64,000 bases of DNA from the NCBI GenBank assembly GCA_038025085.1, contig CM076153.1, positions 124,001 to 188,000 of the forward strand. Reading direction: 5' to 3'. Of this stretch, positions 59,501 through 64,000 are shown piece after piece (position 1 is the stretch's first letter; each line of letters begins with the position of its first letter). The stretch is from Tetragonia tetragonoides (taxonomy: Eukaryota; Streptophyta; Magnoliopsida; Caryophyllales; Aizoaceae). Made by a program: the position numbers and the translations under genes. A model generated the notes under the pieces. The model was given only the letters and a program-made list of their open reading frames with translations. It had not been told where the DNA came from and made no database searches.

Positions 59501-62500
59501 GTTTGGGATCGGAGTTTATTTGGCTTCTCTTTAGGCTAAGGTGGCTGGGGCCTTTAAGGGGTTCCCCTTACTGATGTTCTATGCCATTGGGGGGCTTTGT
59601 AATTATTTTGTTTTTCTGAGGACTCCTTGTCCTCTTGCATGGTATTACTGTTTCAGTTTTATAATAAATTTTTCTTTATCTAAAAAAAATGTCAACTGGG
59701 ATGAAACTAAACTAAATCCTTATAGGGAATTACGTGGGTTCGTGTCGTGTTGTGTCAGGCATTGCCAGCCTCATTGATAAATTTTAGAGGCACGCTATAT
59801 TTGACAAAGCAATAAAGGCTGTTCCCATATTTTCAAAGGTTCGCCATCTTTTTAGGACAGAGCAAGTTTTCTTACTTGTTCATTCCACATATAATATCAG
59901 ATTTTCTGTATTGTTGTATTTTGTTGTAAAATGCGGAGTCTGAAGACCCTTTCTTTCAATGTTTCCCTCCCTAGCTTCAACCTACCATAGAGGTCTAAGC
60001 ACGAAATGAATGTCAACATAGATAAATATGCACATGTAGCTATTTCCGAGGAGAATTTAGAGCCAAGCCTTGTTGTAACCAAATATCATGTGACACCTTT
60101 TTCGTCGGTTTCTTCTCGGTGATGGTGCTGCACTGCCACCATGTGTCCAATGTTTTTGTTCTTTCAACTGTTCATATATGATGTGTTAGCCCTGATATCT
60201 GATTGTTTATCAGGTAAGAGAGCATGCGGCAGCTGTTCTGGCTGGCCTGATGAAGGGTGGAGATGAAAATCTTGCCGGAGATTTTCGTGATAGAGCATAT
60301 AAGGAGGCGAATCTTATCCTCAAAAACAGAAAACGAAGGTTGAATCTGTAGTTTTTTATCATACGCTATAGAGCATATGAGCTTTTGATTTAGTATTCAT
60401 GCAGTTCGTAATGTTGTTGTGCTTTGTATGATTTTCCTTGTGTACTGTTCACTTGGGTTTTTTCATCTGCTAGCGAAGGTAACTTGGTATCTGCTGTAGT
60501 TCATTTCTTGAATGTGCAGAGAACTTTCTCCTTCACATATGATGTCCTTTGTGATTTTTTCTCAATGTACCATCTTCTATACCTTAATTACCTTGAGAAG
60601 TTCGTAGTTTTGGCATTGGAGTTTGATAGCTGTTTATTGTTTATTTGTTTGTAATAGGCTTTGGAGTTTGACAGCTGATTGTTGTTTAATTATTGTAACA
60701 GTTGTGGCAATTTCTATATCCTTTTTGTTACACTTTCCTTCACATTCTTTGATAGCTCTTACTCTTTCTCCTCTCACAATTTTGGAATGGGGGTGTTCAT
60801 GAGGAGACTTCCTCTTGAACTCCACCTACAAGTTTATTTAAGTGTAGTAGTTGCGATTTTTGGAGCTACAAACTCTGTTTTGGTAATTTATACTTCTTAA
60901 TCACAACCTCTAACTTCAGAAAGGTATCTCCCTAGACCCTTATTCCATTGAGAAGTTCACAGTTTAGGCTTTGGAGTTTTGACAGCTGATTATTGTGTGA
61001 TTATTTGTAATAGTTGTGGTTTACGGCGCTATAAACTCTGTTGTGGCAATTTCTATCCTTTTACTCTTACCTCCACATACTTGTATATGCTCTTACTCTT
61101 GCCTCCCCCCACAGTTTTGGAACGGGGGTGTTCATGAGGGAAACATCCTCTTGAACTAACCTGCAAGTTTCTTTATTTGCAATACTTGCTATTTACTGAG
61201 TTACGAACTCTGTTGCGTAATTTATATTTCTATTCTCTTACCCTTTCCTCACGTTCTCTTTTCTGCTCTTACTCTTTACTCCCTCGCTGTTTTGGAATGG
61301 GGCGGGGGTGTTCAAGAGGAGACTACATTTGAACTCCACGTGCAAGTTTATTGGTGTTCTGCCCTTCTTGTTTCTGGTGGATATACCTCTCATATTAGGT
61401 AATTTTTTGTGGTTTACGTGTGATGGGGCAGTGGTGAAATCTACAAGTAATTTTCCATTAGTAAGCTTCAGGCTACTACTTGAATCAAGTGTCTCATGAG
61501 GAACTATATTTGACATCAGGATATTTCATGTGAACCTCCAGATCGACATGTGCTTTTTCGTTATAGCTTTAGATTATATGGTTGATTTTACATCATTTAT
61601 TTATTCTATGGTAATTAAGTGTAGCTTTCCATAATGATAATTTGAGCCCAAGATATCTGATTAAACTAAGCATCCCTCCTTACCGTGACTTGGTCCAAAA
61701 TGGTACAGAGTCACTGTCCCTCTGTCATAGGCCTCATGGCCCAATTTTCCGGTCCACAGTTTCCTAGTGCAGCCCAGTGGAGACCAGCCTTGTGAGACAT
61801 CTGTGACAAGTCACTGGCTAAAAGGCCTGAACGAACGAAGTGCTCTCTTAAAGTTTCCTCAAGCTAGCCTAGTGGAATAGTTAAGAGTAAGACTATTTAA
61901 AGGATAGGTACACTAAGGGGTGGTACAACAGGGCACCCCCATTGGCGTCTCCTGAGCCTTGTTCACGTCTTAGCTACTGCGTCAGTCCAAAAGCCTGTTG
62001 CAATTAGATTCCCAGTTAAGACCGCAATGACTATGGTTGCTGCTACTTCAACAAATAACAAGCTGAGGATAGTTTAGCAAAACTTGTGGCACTTTCAATG
62101 CAATGAAAATCCTCGGGGGGTGCATGAGCAAGAAACACATTACAGAATTAAAGAATTTTAGGTGGTTACAACATCTTGTCTACTTGTTACTTTTGTCATG
62201 ATCACGTTATTTGCCTAAAACCGGACCTTCTTGAAACAGGGAGGTCTGTGTTACTTTCACTATTGTTATTGTGTATCCCATGACTCATGGGCTCATGGCA
62301 ACAAGACCCTTGCTATCTCTGACGGAATCTGGAGAGGTCAAGGTGGAATCTGGAGAGGTCAATGTTTAGACAGAATTGCTCGCATTTGTCCTTCCTCATT
62401 TCTTATTATAATTTAATATACACTGTCTTCTATCTCAAATCTCCTTCAATTAGGAAATTAGGACCTATAGTCTTTTGTCATGGAATGACCAGGAAAGGGC

Positions 62501-63472
62501 AAACAAGTGTTTTTTTTTCTTTCCTCCCGTTATGTATCACCAAATCTATTTGTTGCAAATGCTTGGTTCACTATATTTATTTCTTGATTGGAAAGATAAG
62601 TATCAACATTTTTTTTGTCATTACTGACTGCATATCTTAATTATATGCTGTACGTGGATGGCAAAGTATGCTAGTGATTATCTTGTTCTGTCTTGCTGCC
62701 GATCCTGATGTTTGCTGATTGTTTTCTGTAACCTTTTGTCAAGCTCGTAATCTTTCTTGCTTTGATACAATGACATTTCTGTGGTTATCATTTAAATATC
62801 AGATGCATTGGTTCTTGTCGAGCTTCATCGTTATCTGCTCTTAGATTTTTTGTGGCATGAATTTATAGTTAACTTGTAACTGATTTTGGTGGAACAGCAG
62901 ATCCTATACTGTTGCGTCCATTCATGGTGCTGTGCTTGCTTTGGTGGCTTGTGTCTTATCTGTTCCGTACGACATGCCAAGGTAAAATTGGGAAAGTTCC
63001 TAATTTCTGTAATAGATCGGCGCCTGCGTATAATCCACTTTTATTCCAGTGTGATGATGCAGTGATTTTTATCATTTTTATTTATTTATGTTATCTAGGG
63101 CAACTATTTACTTTACCTTGCCTCTATTGCTCCAAGAACATGTCAGTAAGGCTTATTTGATCTGACAAGGGCAAAAAACAATAAATCAAATTCTCATTTT
63201 TTTGTTGTAATTTATTAAGTAGTTGCAACTAAATTTTGCTGCTATCTGCAAAAGTTTGGTTCTTGGAACCAGCTTTCCTCGCACCTTTGCTTCTTTGCTT
63301 CTTATTAAAAAAAAAAGATTGGTTCTTTGCTGGTTCACCTGTTTCTAGGACTTGTCAGGTTTATCATTTTCCTTGACTTTGTGTGAAATGGTATTACTAG
63401 GTGACTAGTAGGGGTAAGGCTGCGTACGTCTGGACCTCCCCAGACCCCACCCTAGGTGGGATATTTACTGGG

Positions 63473-63516
<44 letters not shown>

Positions 63517-64000
63517 GCTGTTCACATCTTAATAGCACATCAAATTATTATCCAACCTGTATTACAGTATGTTATCTTATGCATAGTACAGTACTATATC
63601 CTACCCCCAGTCCCACCCCCTTCTTTTATAGTTTTCTGTTTTTCGAGCCCCTGGGAAAGGAGCAAAGAAGAGTCCAAATCTTATAAGGTGGTTGTTACTT
63701 TGATATCTTGAGCCCAACAATATGTTTCCTTGGTTGGGCAATGTTTGTAAAAGATGGTATCTTGTTTCAGATGGTTGCCGGAGCATGTTACACTATTGGC
63801 CCACTTTGTTGTTGAGCCGTCACCTGTGAGATCAACAGTTACGAAAGCTGTTGCTGAGTTCCGAAGAACCCATGCTGATACATGGAATGTTCAGAAAGAT
63901 CAATTCAATGAAGAACAACTAGAGGTATCTGGATGTGAAAAACTGAATATTATTGAATTTTGATTTAGCTGACCTTAACTAGAGATATATTTCAGCATAT
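38274..64000 (+). CDS. PA200: Proteasome activator subunit 4 (PA200/BLM10 family), C-terminal exon outside the window
   Basis: Large HEAT-repeat protein that caps the 20S proteasome in the nucleus. Exons: 38274-38437, 39002-39104, 39191-39303, 42210-42332, 42453-42554, 42634-42799, 43197-43313, 43430-43497, 43592-43693, 43775-43991, 44446-44679, 44762-44889, 45399-45516, 45595-45807, 45893-46048, 46162-46238, 46360-46568, 48972-49188, 49391-49470, 49570-49687, 49769-49939, 52193-52361, 52443-52486, 52579-52621, 52723-52859, 53065-53159, 54260-55143, 56078-56356, 56563-56658, 58835-59013, 59142-59223, 60214-60338, 62901-62981, 63771-63924. These give 1788 codons with no stop; plant PA200 is about 1800 residues. 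Landmarks are the MHLYNAWLPGP start, ENPWHNSSFEGSGF, LEILLGRLSKSLF, and a BLM10 C-terminal region from VREHAAAVLAGLMKGGDE to WLPEHVTLLAHF and FRRTHADTWNVQKDQF. The Tyr/Phe-rich end that docks in the 20S ring must be in the next exon. Intron 31 has a GC donor. Confidence 0.95.
38446..38500. repeat. (CT)n microsatellite in PA200 intron 1
   Basis: An almost pure CT tract of about 55 bases begins 8 bases after the 5' splice site (GTTAGT at 38438). It creates a long read-through frame with a run of Leu-Ser, which is not protein. Confidence 0.95.
39870..40040 (+). mobile_element. Degenerate LINE 3' end in PA200 intron 3
   Basis: It contains the signature GGAGGACATCTTGTCCTCGT, then a TTAATATATA stretch and CTTTATCCGAAAAGG, as in the other LINE tails in this gene. 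The upstream boundary is unclear. Confidence 0.45.
40399..41166 (+). mobile_element. Composite LINE 3'-end insertion with 18-bp target duplication
   Basis: Flanking direct repeats TTGCTACATTAATGGGCT (40381-40398) and TTGCTATATTAATGGGCT (41167-41184) differ at one base. The insert holds two LINE 3' termini in tandem. The first (to about 40910) encodes the zf-RVT-side tail motif WRCACMAILWCIWLERNSRV and ends in ATTAATAAAAAATT. The second (about 40925-41160) encodes remnants of LASLWAATAF and TITDIQRN and ends in CTTATCTAAAA. One copy probably inserted into the other, or a tandem transcript inserted. Confidence 0.8.
41734..42139 (+). mobile_element. 5'-truncated LINE, 406 bp, in PA200 intron 3
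   Basis: The LINE ORF2 C-terminus is readable: CMAIFWCTWFERNSRVFFDV, then DLVWDRVVYLASLWAKAARA and FKGVPLTVIQRHWLDL before a stop. The 3' UTR has GAGGATACCTTGTCCTCATC and ends TTATCTAAAAAAAAAAA. A short duplication AAAACCTTG flanks it (41725-41733, 42140-42148). The insertion ends about 60 bases before exon 4. Confidence 0.82.
44097..44419 (+). mobile_element. 5'-truncated LINE, 323 bp, next to the exon 11 splice acceptor
   Basis: It encodes the same ORF2 tail (CMAILWCIWLERNSRVFSNA, then WAFKGVPFTLVQRHWRDL) and ends CTTATCTAAAAAAA. It is flanked by a perfect 18-bp duplication AGTTCATTCTTTTACCAC at 44079-44096 and 44420-44437. The downstream copy forms the pyrimidine tract of the acceptor of exon 11 (AG at 44444-44445). 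Confidence 0.92.
45517..45594 (+). other. 78-bp PA200 intron 13 with no stop, in frame
   Basis: The intron between exons 13 and 14 starts GTTTCA and ends TTTACAG. It is 78 bases (26 codons) and open in the PA200 frame. The family protein runs straight from LFTQ to ALKK, so it is an intron in the main form. Retention would add 26 residues without a frameshift. Confidence 0.8.
47140..47650 (+). mobile_element. Internal LINE ORF2 remnant in PA200 intron 17
   Basis: Broken frames correspond to the zinc-binding RVT region of the LINE seen at 57633: LEGKTVKLPLKVQGFVRTLT matches the conserved WKAKVPLKVRAFVW-type motif, followed by ANTNDLQ and a CVCFAG remnant. The 3' end and poly(A) are missing here. 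Boundaries are approximate. Confidence 0.6.
47780..48050. mobile_element. Stowaway MITE, about 271 bp, in PA200 intron 17
   Basis: The left end is CTGCCCCCGTTCCATTATAT and the reverse complement of the right end is CACCCTCCGTTCCATAATAT, the standard Stowaway terminus. TA precedes it at 47778-47779; the right-hand TA has decayed to TT. No coding. Confidence 0.85.
50284..50640 (-). mobile_element. Possible degenerate retroelement 3' end, antisense, in PA200 intron 21
   Basis: On the minus strand the sequence ends in CTTATCTAAAAAG, like the LINE tails elsewhere in this gene. Upstream parts include an AAGTGTCC / TTGATGGTGTAATGCAGAAG stretch with no readable domain. A related phrase (CTGGACCTCAGTGACAG) occurs near 50112. 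The assignment is tentative. Confidence 0.25.
51287..51611. mobile_element. Tourist-like (PIF/Harbinger) MITE, 325 bp, in PA200 intron 21
   Basis: Flanked by TTA at 51284-51286 and 51612-51614. The left end reads GGTGGTGTTTGGCCTAACTT and the reverse complement of the right end reads GAGCATGTTTGGCCTAGCTT, typical of Tourist elements, with an inverted match continuing through AGTAGCTTCTAC / AGTAGTTTCTAC. The interior is palindromic (CTCCCCCT- and AGGGGG-rich). Confidence 0.82.
57633..58651 (+). mobile_element. 5'-truncated LINE, about 1.0 kb, in PA200 intron 29
   Basis: The longest LINE piece of the window. Readable segments are GKWLWRFPLEPDSL, GNGRRVRFWEDQWLGGQPLC, NRFPRVFQLSTLHGA, a VPLKVRAFVW-type motif in frame 3, and VCLMCQASRESALHVIFTF (the zf-RVT Cys/His region), all from the end of a reverse transcriptase ORF. 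Frameshifts are present. The 3' UTR has GAGGACACCTTGCCCTCGTT and ends TTTATCTGAAAAAG. The flanks AGCACTGAAAAAAAGAA (57616-57632) and AGTACTGGAAAAAAGAA (58652-58668) differ at two positions, a target-site duplication. Confidence 0.85.
59224..59229 (+). other. Non-canonical GC 5' splice site (GCAAGT) of PA200 intron 31
   Basis: Exon 31 ends GTGGAG at 59223 and the intron begins GCAAGT. The next exon starts at 60214 after TTTATCAG. The join gives DSQVE-VREHAAAVLAGL, which keeps the conserved family sequence. No GT donor near it keeps the frame. GC-AG introns with an otherwise perfect donor are a known minor class. Confidence 0.88.
59470..59692 (+). mobile_element. Short LINE 3' end in PA200 intron 31
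   Basis: It contains the same 3' terminal coding remnants (TTTGGGATCGG, CTTTAGGCTAAGGTGGCTGG, GGCCTTTAAGGGGTTCCCCT), then GAGGACTCCTTGTCCTC and TTTATCTAAAAAAAA. The 5' limit is uncertain. Confidence 0.7.
60655..61380. repeat. Degenerate local repeats in PA200 intron 32
   Basis: Three diverged copies of a block centred on TTTTGGAATGGGGGTGTTCA (about 60779, 61111 and 61289), each preceded by CTCTTACTCTTNCTCC and followed by CTCTTGAACT or a similar phrase. Two of them are also preceded by GGCTTTGGAGTTTGACAGCT-like sequence (about 60657, 60968). This points to old tandem duplications of about 180 and 330 bp. Confidence 0.75.
63408..63520 (+). mobile_element. SINE 3' end with (TTG)n tail, TS-like
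   Basis: The sequence GGGGTAAGGCTGCGTACGTC, then CCTCCCCAGACCCCACC, GTGGGATATTTACTGGG and about 15 TTG units is the conserved 3' region of the TS-type plant SINE group. The tRNA-related 5' half is missing. It lies about 250 bases upstream of PA200 exon 34. Confidence 0.8.

Noticed and set aside
63456..63686. Cys-rich 76-codon frame
   Set aside because: The Cys run is a reading frame of the (TTG)n tail of a SINE.
1..64000. A novel multi-gene system or biosynthetic cluster
   Set aside because: All five genes belong to known, functionally unrelated housekeeping families, and the remaining DNA is explained mostly by transposons and simple repeats.

Overview
This 64 kb window looks like nuclear DNA of a eudicot plant. 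The evidence is short exons split by AT-rich GT-AG introns, plant-type transposons (Stowaway, Tourist and hAT-like MITEs, Mutator-like TIR elements, LINE 3' ends, tRNA-derived SINEs, a solo LTR) and genes whose closest families are plant-specific. The species cannot be read from the sequence. I found nothing resembling a new gene cluster or defence system: the coding content is five ordinary plant genes, and the interest lies in gene order, splicing details and insertion archaeology.

Layout. 1-7007: no gene recognised; one end of a Mutator-like element, a complete 771-bp TIR element, a hAT-like palindromic element, a truncated SINE and microsatellites. 7008-9054 (+): a CML21/22-type EF-hand calcium sensor (4 coding exons, 232 aa). 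11374-18127 (-): a KH/STAR-type RNA-binding protein of the SPIN1 / At5g56140 class (7 exons, 291 aa). 21163-26640 (+): THO3/TEX1, the WD40 subunit of the THO/TREX mRNA export complex (11 exons, 319 aa). 27296-27981 (-): a conserved plant membrane protein of unknown function, resembling At5g56120, with an apparent frameshift near its N-terminus. 28139-38273: gene-poor, transposon-rich DNA holding two Mutator-like elements, a TGTAAC...GTTACA-bounded element that one of them has entered, a 126-bp tandem repeat, and a 32-bp tandem array split by a solo LTR. 38274-64000 (+): PA200, the proteasome activator subunit 4 (BLM10 family), 34 exons in view (1788 codons). Only the short C-terminal exon lies past the window edge.

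The reading frame closes across every intron of the four intact gene models, including all 33 internal introns of PA200, so these models are well supported. PA200 introns carry many 5'-truncated LINE 3' ends, all recognisable ones in the sense orientation, and one intron has a GC-AG boundary.

The order CML21 - KH - THO3 - At5g56120-like appears to preserve an ancestral block. In Arabidopsis (from memory) the CML21-KH pair is At4g26470-At4g26480, and the KH-THO3-membrane protein trio is At5g56140-At5g56130-At5g56120.
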